DNA of 6,422 nucleotides from assembly GCA_041655035.1 (NCBI GenBank), contig JBAZCN010000171.1, positions 1-6,422 of the forward strand. Reading direction: 5' to 3'. Positions within the stretch are counted from its first letter, which is position 1; each line of letters opens with the position of its first letter. This DNA is from NAT127 sp041655035 (lineage in GTDB: Bacteria; Pseudomonadota; Gammaproteobacteria; Pseudomonadales; Porticoccaceae). The notes under the pieces are model-generated. The model was not told the DNA's origin, ran no database searches, and saw only the letters and a program-made list of their open reading frames with translations. This document shows, in pieces, positions 1 through 5,846 of this stretch. A program made the position numbers and the translations under genes.

Positions 1-84
1 ACGGACACCGGCACGGCGGAAGCCGTCCGGGGCCGACGCTGATGTGCCTGGAGCCCAATTCATCACTCTCTTGAGGAGTCTGCC

Positions 85-489
85 TTGCGTCGTCTCGCCC
101 GTTACCTTCTGCCCCTCGCTGTCCTCCCTGCCACTTTTTTTGCCCAGGCACAAACTGGTGTCAGCGAAGAACAAATGCGCTTGCTGATGCAGGGCGCCGC
201 CCAGATGCAGGCCTGTTTTGCCAATGTCGACCAGGCCAAGCTGCAGGAACTCGGCACCCGGGCGGAAGCCGTTGAAAAAGAGCTGAGGGGCCTATGCGGC
301 AGCGGCGAGCGAGACAAAGCCCAGGCGAGGGCGATCGGCTTTGCCAAGGAATTCGCGGAGTCCGATGAATTGGCGCAGATGAAGGAATGCGGTGAGGTGG
401 CCCGGGCGATGATCCCCCATATGCTCGATTACATCGAGGACAACGACGATAATCCCGAAGCCAGCACCCATGTGTGCGATAACCTGTAA
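85..489 (+). CDS. Small exported protein with four cysteines, function unknown
   Basis: 134 residues from a TTG start. The start is supported by GAGGAG at 73-78, six bases upstream, and because it gives a complete signal peptide: basic MRRLAR, a hydrophobic stretch to about residue 19, then an A-Q-A signal peptidase I site at 20-22. The next in-frame ATG (codon 31) would remove the signal. The mature part is about 112 residues, probably helical, charged and acidic, with four cysteines at 44, 71, 102 and 131. In the oxidising periplasm these could form two disulfides (inference). The C-terminus is very acidic (EDNDDNPE, 118-125). I do not recognise the family. A terminator-like hairpin follows, so it is probably not cotranscribed with the CsgG-like gene 160 bases downstream. 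The real-gene call rests on the ribosome binding site, signal peptide and coherent composition. Confidence 0.75.
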   Translation: MRRLARYLLPLAVLPATFFAQAQTGVSEEQMRLLMQGAAQMQACFANVDQAKLQELGTRAEAVEKELRGLCGSGERDKAQARAIGFAKEFAESDELAQMKECGEVARAMIPHMLDYIEDNDDNPEASTHVCDNL

Positions 490-517
490 CAGACCGCTCG
501 GATAACGGACCGGCAGA

Positions 518-552
518 GCCTGCCCAGGGTTATTGTGAGGGCGGGCATTTTT
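518..552 (+). terminator. Candidate intrinsic terminator after the four-Cys protein gene
   Basis: GCCTGCCC (518-525) pairs with GGGCGGGC (539-546), with one G-T wobble, around a 13-base loop. It is followed by A and five Ts (548-552). The stem is GC-rich and the T tract is correctly placed 29 bases after the stop codon, although the loop is large. A competing smaller hairpin (GGCAG 512-516 with CTGCC 520-524) overlaps the left arm. Confidence 0.5.
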
Positions 553-561
553 GTGGACAAT
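533..561 (+). promoter_or_regulatory. Possible sigma-70 promoter of the CsgG-like gene
   Basis: TTGTGA (533-538) and GACAAT (556-561) are separated by exactly 17 bases, and each matches its consensus at four of six positions. The proposed -35 lies in the loop of the upstream terminator candidate. Transcription would start near 568 and give a leader of about 80 bases containing a 7-bp hairpin (arms 585-591 and 600-606). This is pattern matching only. Confidence 0.3.
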
Positions 562-648
562 CTGCGCGACAATATCCGGGGTGTCGCCCGTTGCTCGTGA
601 CGGGCGGCAACCCTATTAACATCGGAAACTCCACACCAGGGAACCAAT

Positions 649-1473
649 ATGAAAAAAACAGGAATCGTGCTTGCTCTGTCTCTGCTGATGTCCGCGGCAT
701 GCGCTACGGCATCGACCACACCAAAACAAGGTGGCGTCTCCGGCATGTCCGCCTCTGGTGCCGCTGGTGGCGCCAATTCTCAGGACGCCAACAGCCAGTT
801 GGAATATTGCCCCGAGACCCTGGGTACACTGGCCGTGGTCGAAGACACCGGCGCTGCCTGGTGGGGCGATTACATCGGTCGCTACCCCCGCCTGGGCAGC
901 ACCGTACCGGTGCTGCGCATGATGATCCAGCAATCCAACTGCTTCGTGGTGGTCGAGCGCGGCCAGGCCATGGGCAACCTGATGCAGGAACGCGCGCTGG
1001 AGGATTCCGGCGAAATGCGCGCCGGCAGTAATTTCGGCAAGGGCCAGATGGTTGCCGCCGACTACACCATAAGCCCCAGCATCCAGTTTGCCGAGAAGGG
1101 CACTGGCGGCGTCGGCGGCGCGCTCGGCGGGCTGATCGGCGGTTCCGGGGGCCGGGTGTTGGGCGCCCTCGCCGGTGGTATCAAGTCGAACGAGGCCGCG
1201 ACCACCCTGTTGCTCGTCGACAACCGCTCATCGGTGCAGATTTCCTCCTCCGTGGGCAGTGCCAAGAACATGGATTTCAATCTCTTTGGCGGAGCTTTTG
1301 GCGGCAGCGCGGGCGGCGGCGCCGGCGGTTTCACCAACACCCCGGAAGGCAAGGTGATCACCGCGGCGTTTGCCGACTCCTACAACCAGATGATTCGCGC
1401 ATTGCGCAACTACCGTGCGCAAACCGTCGAAGGCGGTCTCGGCAAGGGCGGCCGCCTCGGTGTCGGCGACTGA
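649..1473 (+). CDS. CsgG-family envelope protein with two glycine-zipper segments
   Basis: 274 residues. ATG is preceded by AGGGAA (638-643). The N-terminus is a signal peptide (MKKTGIVLALSLLMSAAC). Cys18 could be a lipidation site, but the preceding S-A-A is a poor lipobox, so cleavage after ATA (19-21) is an alternative. Residues 31-50 are a flexible Ser/Gly/Asn linker. From about 58 to 255 the order resembles CsgG/HfaB proteins: a strand LGTLAVVED, a helix with VPVLRMMIQQSNCFVVVERG (86-105), an L-QER motif (111-115), ADYTISPSIQF (138-147), then TLLLVDNRSSVQISSSVG (186-203) and a C-terminal helix (GKVITAAFADSYNQMIRALR, 234-253). Two glycine-rich segments (151-177 and 214-227) sit about where CsgG has its membrane-spanning hairpins. 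CsgG is an outer-membrane secretion channel for curli. No other curli gene is present here, so the substrate is unknown and a different envelope role is possible. The gene appears monocistronic. Confidence 0.75.
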   Translation: MKKTGIVLALSLLMSAACATASTTPKQGGVSGMSASGAAGGANSQDANSQLEYCPETLGTLAVVEDTGAAWWGDYIGRYPRLGSTVPVLRMMIQQSNCFVVVERGQAMGNLMQERALEDSGEMRAGSNFGKGQMVAADYTISPSIQFAEKGTGGVGGALGGLIGGSGGRVLGALAGGIKSNEAATTLLLVDNRSSVQISSSVGSAKNMDFNLFGGAFGGSAGGGAGGFTNTPEGKVITAAFADSYNQMIRALRNYRAQTVEGGLGKGGRLGVGD

Positions 1474-1512
1474 CCCGCAGTGATTTCCGATCCGTTCGGA
1501 TTCAGAGTCCGA

Positions 1513-1546
1513 CAACAGCCCGGCATATGCCGGGCTGTTGCTTTAT
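1513..1546 (+). terminator. Intrinsic terminator of the CsgG-like gene
   Basis: CAACAGCCCGGC (1513-1524) and GCCGGGCTGTTG (1529-1540) form a perfect 12-bp stem with an ATAT loop, followed by CTTTAT. It begins 40 bases after the CsgG-like stop codon. It also lies just beyond the stop of the convergent HxlR gene, but on that strand no T run follows, so it mainly serves the plus strand. It may still block read-through from both sides. Confidence 0.75.
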
Positions 1547-1953
1547 GGGCTGCGGGTGACCGCTCGCGGATTCTGTCCATTTGCGCGAGCGGTGCCTGAA
1601 ACGCCGCCCTGAAGGCGTCGCACACGATGAGTCGCGGCCCAGTCCGCAAGAGCACTCAGTGGCAGGATCAGGGTGTGTCCTTCGTCGCTCAGCCGGTATT
1701 CGACCTTGGGCGGGACGCTGGGGTAGACGGTGCGGACCAGCAGTGCCTCGCTTTCCAGGCGGCGCAGCGTCAATGTCAGCATACGCTGTGAGATGCCGTC
1801 GATCTGGCGGCGCAACTCGTTGAAACGCAGCGGCCCCCGGGAGAGGGCGCCCACCACCATCACCGTCCATTTATCCCCTATCAGCGCCAGCAGTTGACCG
1901 AGAGCCTGGCATTCACTGTGGTCGCTGGTATCGTTCGTGTTCGTTGGTATCAA
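1543..1953 (-). CDS. HxlR-family winged-helix transcriptional regulator (QorR/YtfH-like)
   Basis: 136 residues from a TTG start with AGAAGG seven bases upstream (complement of 1961-1966). An in-frame stop at 1972-1974 rules out a longer form. The HxlR domain is nearly full: a conserved N-terminal Cys15, GDKWTVMVVGAL (26-37), a G-PLRFNELRRQIDGIS segment leading into the recognition helix (40-55), QRMLTLTLRRLE (56-67), then the wing with PPKVEYRLSDEG (81-92) and a final PLSALADW (98-105). These proteins are dimeric cytoplasmic DNA-binding regulators. In YodB and QorR a cysteine near this position senses diamide, quinones or other electrophiles. The gene is divergent from a QorB-like oxidoreductase with inverted repeats between them, so it most likely represses that gene and itself (inference). 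The last 25 or so residues, rich in Arg, Gly and Ala, extend past the usual domain and look disordered. Confidence 0.92.
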   Translation of the reverse strand: MIPTNTNDTSDHSECQALGQLLALIGDKWTVMVVGALSRGPLRFNELRRQIDGISQRMLTLTLRRLESEALLVRTVYPSVPPKVEYRLSDEGHTLILPLSALADWAATHRVRRLQGGVSGTARANGQNPRAVTRSP

Positions 1954-1983
1954 AAAGGTGCCTTCTTGCGCTTAGCAGCAATG

Positions 1984-2017
1984 GTTACCACAATGAGTCA
2001 GGTAACTTTTAGTGACT
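1984..2017. promoter_or_regulatory. Candidate HxlR operator in the divergent intergenic region
   Basis: GTAACTTTTAGTGAC (2002-2016) is a near-perfect palindrome: five of six arm positions pair around a TTT centre. A further half-site, GTTACC (1984-1989), is an exact inverted copy of GGTAAC (2001-2006), eleven bases apart. AGTCA (1996-2000) and TGACT (2013-2017) are another inverted pair. The cluster is 31-64 bases upstream of the regulator start and 44-77 bases upstream of the oxidoreductase start. That is where a repressor would cover both promoters. GTAAC/TACT-type symmetric sites are typical of HxlR regulators. I could not identify convincing -35/-10 boxes (the best -10 candidate is CATGAT, 2024-2029). 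Confidence 0.5.
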
Positions 2018-2060
2018 GGCGTGCATGATAACACCCCTTTTTTTGATACAGGAGACAACC

Positions 2061-2906
2061 ATGAAAATTGGCGTAAGTGGCGCGAGCGGGCAGTTGGGCG
2101 CGGCAACGGTGCGGGAGTTGAAGGCGCGAGGCGCACGGGTGGTCGGTATTTCCCGGACGCCGGAGGCGGTGCAGGGCGCCGATGAGGCGCGCTTCGGCGA
2201 CTACGATCGAGCGGAAAGCCTGGCTGCCGCCTATGCCGGCCTCGACAGTGTACTGATCATCCCCACCACAGACCTGCGCCCCGGCATACGCGGCAAGCAG
2301 AACGTGACCGCCATCGATGCCGCGGTAGCAGCCGGTGTCGACCGCACGGTATTTGTCTCATCGGCGGGAACCCGGGACGTGCCTGAGCCGGATGTCTGGG
2401 CATCCTACTATGCCGCCGAACAGCGCCTGATGCGGACTGCCCCCAAGTGGAGCATCCTGCGCATGAACTACTACGCCGAAGCGCTGGCCCAGGAGGCGCA
2501 GGCCTCGCTGGCCCACGGCGCGATCACCGGCCTTGCCGAGAACCGCGTGGCGTTTGTTTCGCGGGACGACCTGGCGGCCGCAGCGGCGGGACTGCTTCTT
2601 GGCGAAGGGCACGACGGGGCCATCTACACCGGCACCGGCCCAGCCAGCCTGAGCGGCGCCGAGCGGGCGGAGATCATTGCCCGGGTCGCCGGCAAACCGC
2701 TGGGCTTTCTGGTATTGCCGGGAGAAGCGCTGGCCGAGGGCATGTCCAAGGCGGGGCTGCCCGACGTGGTGGTCAATACCGTGCTCAGTATCCAGCAGGG
2801 TTTTGCGGTCGGCGGCTTCGATATCGTCACCGGCGATATCGAGAGGTTGTCCGGCAATCCCCCGAAATCCCTGGAGCAGATACTCCGGGCGACTTTGGCA
2901 CAATAG
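2061..2906 (+). CDS. NmrA-like NAD(P)-binding oxidoreductase, QorB-like
   Basis: 281 residues. An ATG at 2025 in the same frame would add 12 residues, but AGGAG (2050-2054) lies six bases before the ATG at 2061, and the protein then begins directly at the first Rossmann strand (MKIGVSGASGQLG). The dinucleotide-binding motif G-A-S-G-Q-L-G is at 7-13. Arg32 after strand two (SRTPE) fits NADP preference. Other landmarks match E. coli QorB (YtfG, an NADPH:quinone reductase): FGDYD (45-49), NVTAIDAAVAAGV (81-93) with VFVSSAG (97-103), LRMNYYAE (133-140), SRDDLAAAAAGLL (167-179), GHDGAIYTGTG (183-193), AGLPD (231-235), and SGNPPKSLEQIL near the end. It is an atypical short-chain dehydrogenase, soluble, probably reducing quinones or similar electrophiles. 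Divergent pairing with an HxlR regulator supports this, but the substrate is not proven. Confidence 0.88.
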   Translation: MKIGVSGASGQLGAATVRELKARGARVVGISRTPEAVQGADEARFGDYDRAESLAAAYAGLDSVLIIPTTDLRPGIRGKQNVTAIDAAVAAGVDRTVFVSSAGTRDVPEPDVWASYYAAEQRLMRTAPKWSILRMNYYAEALAQEAQASLAHGAITGLAENRVAFVSRDDLAAAAAGLLLGEGHDGAIYTGTGPASLSGAERAEIIARVAGKPLGFLVLPGEALAEGMSKAGLPDVVVNTVLSIQQGFAVGGFDIVTGDIERLSGNPPKSLEQILRATLAQ

Positions 2907-3071
2907 GTCTCGGCCGATTGGGCGCCATCATCGCCCGCCAATAGCCATTGCCAGCGAGGACCTCGGCGCCCCGGAGTTCATGGCCCCGGGTGCGGCGGGC
3001 GCGCTTCATCCAGTGTTCGCCCCCTGCACCGAAAGGCATCTGCGCCGACGTCCTGTGCCCGGCCATCACCC

Positions 3072-3096
3072 CAGCCCGCCCGGGCTGAGGTACAAT
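3072..3096 (+). promoter_or_regulatory. Possible promoter region of the ABC exporter operon
   Basis: TACAAT (3091-3096) matches the -10 consensus at five of six positions, about 47 bases before the GTG start. No recognisable -35 lies 16-18 bases upstream. Directly before it is a small hairpin (CAGCCC 3072-3077, GGGCTG 3082-3087, loop GCCC) that could be an activator or repressor site or chance. The 236-base gap from the oxidoreductase stop (2907-3142) otherwise shows nothing recognisable and no T-tailed terminator. Confidence 0.3.
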
Positions 3097-3142
3097 CCCG
3101 GCCTCATCTGCCGCCAGCGTCGGCACAGATCCAGGAGGTCCG

Positions 3143-4066
3143 GTGCAACCCATCGTTTCGATCAAACAGCTCAGCAAAACCTACGACTCGGGGTTTCGCG
3201 CGCTCGATAACGTCAACCTCGATATCCGGCGCGGCGAGATCTTCGCCTTGCTCGGCCCGAACGGTGCCGGCAAGACCACGCTGATCAGCATCGTTTGCGG
3301 GATCGTCAATCCGGGACAGGGCGAGGTGCTGGTGGATGGCCACGATATCGTCCGCGAGTTTCGCAAGACCCGCGCGGCCATCGGGCTGGTGCCCCAGGAA
3401 CTGTTCAACGAAGGCTTTGAAACCGTGTGGGCCACGGTGAGTTTCAGCCGCGGCCTGTTCGGCCTGCCACCCAATCCCGGCCATATCGAACAAGTCCTCC
3501 GCGATCTGTCCCTGTGGGACAAGAAAGACACCCGGATGATGGCCCTCTCCGGCGGCATGAAGCGCCGGGTGTTGATCGCCAAAGCGCTGGCTCACGAGCC
3601 GCTGGTCCTCTTTCTCGACGAGCCCACCGCGGGGGTCGACGTGGCCCTGCGCCAGGATATGTGGCAGATGGTGCGCAAGCTGCGCGACCGCGGCGTGACC
3701 ATCATCCTCACCACCCACTACATCGAAGAGGCGGAGGAAATGGCTGACCGCATCGGCATAATCAACCGCGGCGAGATCATCCTGGTGGAAGACAAGACGG
3801 CGCTGATGAAGAAGCTCGGCAAGCGCCAGTTGCGGCTCAGTTTCCAGCAGCCGTTGGCGGCCGTTCCGGCGGGACTCAATGGCTTCGACCTGGAACTGGC
3901 CGATGATGGCTGTGAGCTGGTCTATACCTTCGATGCCCAGAACGAGCATACCGGCATCGCGGAACTGCTGAGCGCGCTCAACGAAGGCGGGATCGCCTTC
4001 AAGGATCTGCAATCCAGCCAGAGTTCTCTCGAAACCATCTTTATCGACCTGCTGAAGGCCCAGTGA
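3143..4066 (+). CDS. yadG: ABC-2 exporter ATP-binding subunit, YadG-like
   Basis: 307 residues from GTG, with a strong AGGAGG (3133-3138) four bases upstream. All ATPase motifs are intact: Walker A GPNGAGKT (38-45), Q-loop Gln85 in GLVPQELF, signature LSGGMKRR (135-142), Walker B LVLFLDEPTAGVD (154-166) and the switch His192 in TTHYIEEAEE. The length and the segments LSGGMKRR, DEPTAGVDVALR and ILTTHYIEEAEEM match E. coli YadG (308 residues). The region after about 215 is the usual C-terminal extension of drug/NodI-type ATPases. It works in the cytoplasm as a dimer energising the permease encoded next, with which it overlaps. The transported substrate is unknown: related systems export drugs, lipo-oligosaccharides (NodIJ) or polysaccharides. 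The symbol marks closest resemblance, not proven orthology. Confidence 0.93.
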   Translation: MQPIVSIKQLSKTYDSGFRALDNVNLDIRRGEIFALLGPNGAGKTTLISIVCGIVNPGQGEVLVDGHDIVREFRKTRAAIGLVPQELFNEGFETVWATVSFSRGLFGLPPNPGHIEQVLRDLSLWDKKDTRMMALSGGMKRRVLIAKALAHEPLVLFLDEPTAGVDVALRQDMWQMVRKLRDRGVTIILTTHYIEEAEEMADRIGIINRGEIILVEDKTALMKKLGKRQLRLSFQQPLAAVPAGLNGFDLELADDGCELVYTFDAQNEHTGIAELLSALNEGGIAFKDLQSSQSSLETIFIDLLKAQ

Positions 4067-4827
4067 TGAATATCCATGCAGTGCGCGCCATCTACCGTTT
4101 CGAAATGTCGCGAACCTGGCGAACATTGTTGCAGAGTATTGCCTCGCCGGTGATTTCCACTTCGCTGTATTTCGTCGTCTTCGGCTCGGCCATCGGGTCG
4201 CGGATGGTGGACGTCGACGGTATCAGTTATGGCGCCTTTATCGTGCCGGGGCTGATGATGCTGCTGTTGTTGACGGAGAGCATTGCCAATGCCTCGTTCG
4301 GTATTTTCATGCCGCGCTACTCCGGCACCATCTACGAACTGCTGTCGGCGCCGGTCTCGGTCGTCGAGGTGCTGCTCGGCTATGTCGGTGCCGCGGTCAC
4401 CAAATCGATGATTCTCGGTGTGCTGGTGCTGGTCACGGCGCGCCTGTTCGTCAGTTTCGAGATTGCCCATCCACTGTGGATGGCGGGGTTTCTGCTGCTC
4501 ACCGCGATCAGCTTCAGCCTGTTCGGCTTCATCATCGGGATCTGGGCCGACAGCTTCGAAAAACTCCAGATCATCCCGATGATGATCGTGATGCCGCTGG
4601 CGTTTCTCGGCGGCACCTTCTACTCCGTCAGCATGCTGCCGCCGGTGTGGCAGACAGTCATCCTGTTCAACCCGGTGGTGTACCTGATCAGCGGTTTCCG
4701 CTGGAGCTTCTATGGGACTTCCGACGTCAGCCTGGCACTGAGCCTGGGTATGACCCTGGTCTTCATGGCGCTGTGCCTGGCGGTGATCGGCTGGATATTC
4801 CGCAGCGGTTACCGCCTCAAGCACTGA
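4066..4827 (+). CDS. yadH: ABC-2 exporter permease subunit, YadH-like
   Basis: 253 residues from the ATG at 4066, which overlaps the ATPase stop codon by one base (TGATG). A GTG at 4063 would add one residue, but the GAAGG at 4054-4058 is better spaced (seven bases) for the ATG. It is a polytopic inner-membrane protein with about six hydrophobic helices near residues 22-42, 58-78, 104-128, 139-160, 169-189 and 227-246. The ABC-2 features are clear: LYFVVFGSAIGSR after helix 1, FIVPGLMM starting helix 2, ELLSAPVSVVEVLLGYV before helix 3, LGGTFYSVSMLPP-W and NPVVYLISGFRW before helix 6. These closely parallel E. coli YadH (256 residues). It forms the membrane channel with the preceding ATPase. 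The overlapping codons indicate translational coupling. The substrate is not deducible from the sequence. Confidence 0.93.
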   Translation: MNIHAVRAIYRFEMSRTWRTLLQSIASPVISTSLYFVVFGSAIGSRMVDVDGISYGAFIVPGLMMLLLLTESIANASFGIFMPRYSGTIYELLSAPVSVVEVLLGYVGAAVTKSMILGVLVLVTARLFVSFEIAHPLWMAGFLLLTAISFSLFGFIIGIWADSFEKLQIIPMMIVMPLAFLGGTFYSVSMLPPVWQTVILFNPVVYLISGFRWSFYGTSDVSLALSLGMTLVFMALCLAVIGWIFRSGYRLKH

Positions 4828-5673
4828 TCATTCGCCTACCAGTTCGTCCACCTGCCAACTGCCCAAGCCGGGGTCGCCAATGATCGGCGCCAGCCAGCCA
4901 AGTGCCGCAGCGACTTCCTCGCGGACTTGCCACGGTGGATTGATGACAATCATGCCGCTGCCGTTCATACCGGGCTGGCGCTGCTCACCATCCCGGTAGA
5001 GCCGGTAGTCGTCGATGCGACGGATACCGCTGCGCGCCAGCCGATGGCGCAGGCGGTCGACCCGCGCGCCATCCACCAACGGATACCAGAGCGCATAGAC
5101 TCCGGTGGCGAAGCGCTTGTGGAGGGCAAGCAGATGGTCGACGACGTTCTGGTAGTCTTGCTTGATTTCATAGGAGGGATCGATCAGCACCAGGCCGCGT
5201 TTCTCGATGGGAGGGACCAGTGCCAGGCTGTGGGCGAAGCCGTCGATGTCGTGGCAGCGCACCCGGCGGTCGCCGCTGAACATCCGTTTCAGCCGCGGGT
5301 AATCCGCCGGGTGCAGCTCGCAGAGTTCGAGCCGGTCGCCGGGGCGCAGCAGTTGCCGCGCCAGCCAGGGTGATCCCGGATACCAGCGGAGCTGGGGCTG
5401 GTCGCGGTTGAAGTGCTTCACCAGATTCACGTAATCGCGCAGAGCTTCGGGCAGGTCGTCGCGCCCCCAGAGCATGCCGATCCCCTGGCGATGTTCCGCC
5501 ACCTTGAGGGCCGCCGGGCTGTCGAGCCGGTAGCCCCCGGCACCGCTGTGGGTGTCCACGTAAAGCAGGGGAGCGGTTTTGCGGGTCAGTGCGACAAGGA
5601 TACGGGTCAGCACCAGATGCTTTAGCACATCGCCGTGGTTGCCGGCGTGAAAACCATGTTGGTAGCTGAGCAC
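4828..5673 (-). CDS. rlmJ: 23S rRNA (adenine2030-N6)-methyltransferase RlmJ
   Basis: 281 residues (E. coli RlmJ has 280). I chose a GTG start because GGAGG (complement of 5681-5685) lies seven bases upstream and the product then begins LSYQHGFHAGNHGDVLKH, the family N-terminus, including Tyr4, His6 and Lys18. The open frame continues 80 codons upstream, but that stretch has no family similarity. The protein methylates N6 of A2030 in 23S rRNA using S-adenosylmethionine. Visible landmarks are the SAM-binding DTHSGAGGY (40-48), VKHFNR (85-90), YPGSP-LARQLLR (98-110), ELHPADYP (119-126), the catalytic motif DPSYE (165-169), KRFATGVYALWYP (186-198) and MIVINPPW (241-248). The catalytic motif is DPSY rather than the more usual DPPY. 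The gene is convergent with the ABC permease gene, the two stop codons touching, and divergent from slyD. Confidence 0.95.
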   Translation of the reverse strand: MLSYQHGFHAGNHGDVLKHLVLTRILVALTRKTAPLLYVDTHSGAGGYRLDSPAALKVAEHRQGIGMLWGRDDLPEALRDYVNLVKHFNRDQPQLRWYPGSPWLARQLLRPGDRLELCELHPADYPRLKRMFSGDRRVRCHDIDGFAHSLALVPPIEKRGLVLIDPSYEIKQDYQNVVDHLLALHKRFATGVYALWYPLVDGARVDRLRHRLARSGIRRIDDYRLYRDGEQRQPGMNGSGMIVINPPWQVREEVAAALGWLAPIIGDPGLGSWQVDELVGE

Positions 5674-5778
5674 GATGAATCCTCCGGGGCTGGGCGGTGG
5701 ATTCTTCACCATCCGGCGGGCAATGACAACTGCGCATTCCGCGGGCTCTTTCGGCTTGACCGCCAACTGGGCACAATA

Positions 5779-5801
5779 GCGGCCCCGGGCCCCGGGGCCG
5801 C
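5779..5801. repeat. 23-base GC-only palindrome between rlmJ and slyD
   Basis: The arms GCGGCCCCGGG (5779-5789) and CCCGGGGCCGC (5791-5801) are perfect inverted copies around a single C. Folded as RNA or single-stranded DNA, this gives a ten-bp stem with a three-base loop. It has no T tract on either side and lies upstream of both divergent genes, so it is not a terminator. It is 45 bases from the slyD start and about 105 bases from the rlmJ start. Confidence 0.7.
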
Positions 5802-5810
5802 CTTCACAAT

Positions 5811-5832
5811 CTATCGCATAACCTATCGCATA
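5811..5832 (+). repeat. Tandem copies of CTATCGCATA before slyD
   Basis: CTATCGCATA occurs at 5811-5820 and again at 5823-5832, separated by AC, so the unit repeats every 12 bases. The second copy ends just before the slyD ribosome binding site (AGGA, 5835-5838). It may be a tandem regulator half-site or a recent slippage duplication. Function unknown. Confidence 0.7.
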
Positions 5833-5846
5833 GCAGGACAGCAGAT

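Noticed and set aside
1..42. Tail of an upstream gene ending at TGA 40-42
   Set aside because: Only 13 codons are visible and the other frames are also open there, so no frame can be preferred. The small hairpin at 13-26 has a five-bp stem and no T tract.
2025..2060. Upstream ATG for the QorB-like oxidoreductase
   Set aside because: No ribosome binding site precedes it and the extra 12 residues lie before the Rossmann strand. The ATG at 2061 has AGGAG at the correct distance.
2917..2942. Hairpin after the oxidoreductase gene (ATTGG/CCAAT with inner GCG/CGC) as a terminator
   Set aside because: The stem needs a three-base bulge and no T run follows it.
2980..3210. Small ORF in the gap before the ABC operon
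   Set aside because: It lacks a properly spaced ribosome binding site, overlaps the ATPase start in another frame, and has Pro/Arg-rich composition typical of non-coding GC-rich DNA.
3104..4126. 340-codon open frame antisense to the ABC ATPase gene
   Set aside because: It lies opposite an ATPase with every motif intact, has no recognisable domain and low-complexity His/Gln/Asp-rich composition typical of the antisense of a GC-rich gene.
3922..4824. 300-codon open frame antisense to the permease gene
   Set aside because: The composition is almost wholly Gln/His/Asp/Arg with no hydrophobic core, the expected shadow of a membrane protein gene on the other strand.
5756..5777. TTGACC with CACAAT as a slyD promoter
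   Set aside because: The boxes are only ten bases apart, far from the usual 16-18, and no better -10 lies at the right distance.
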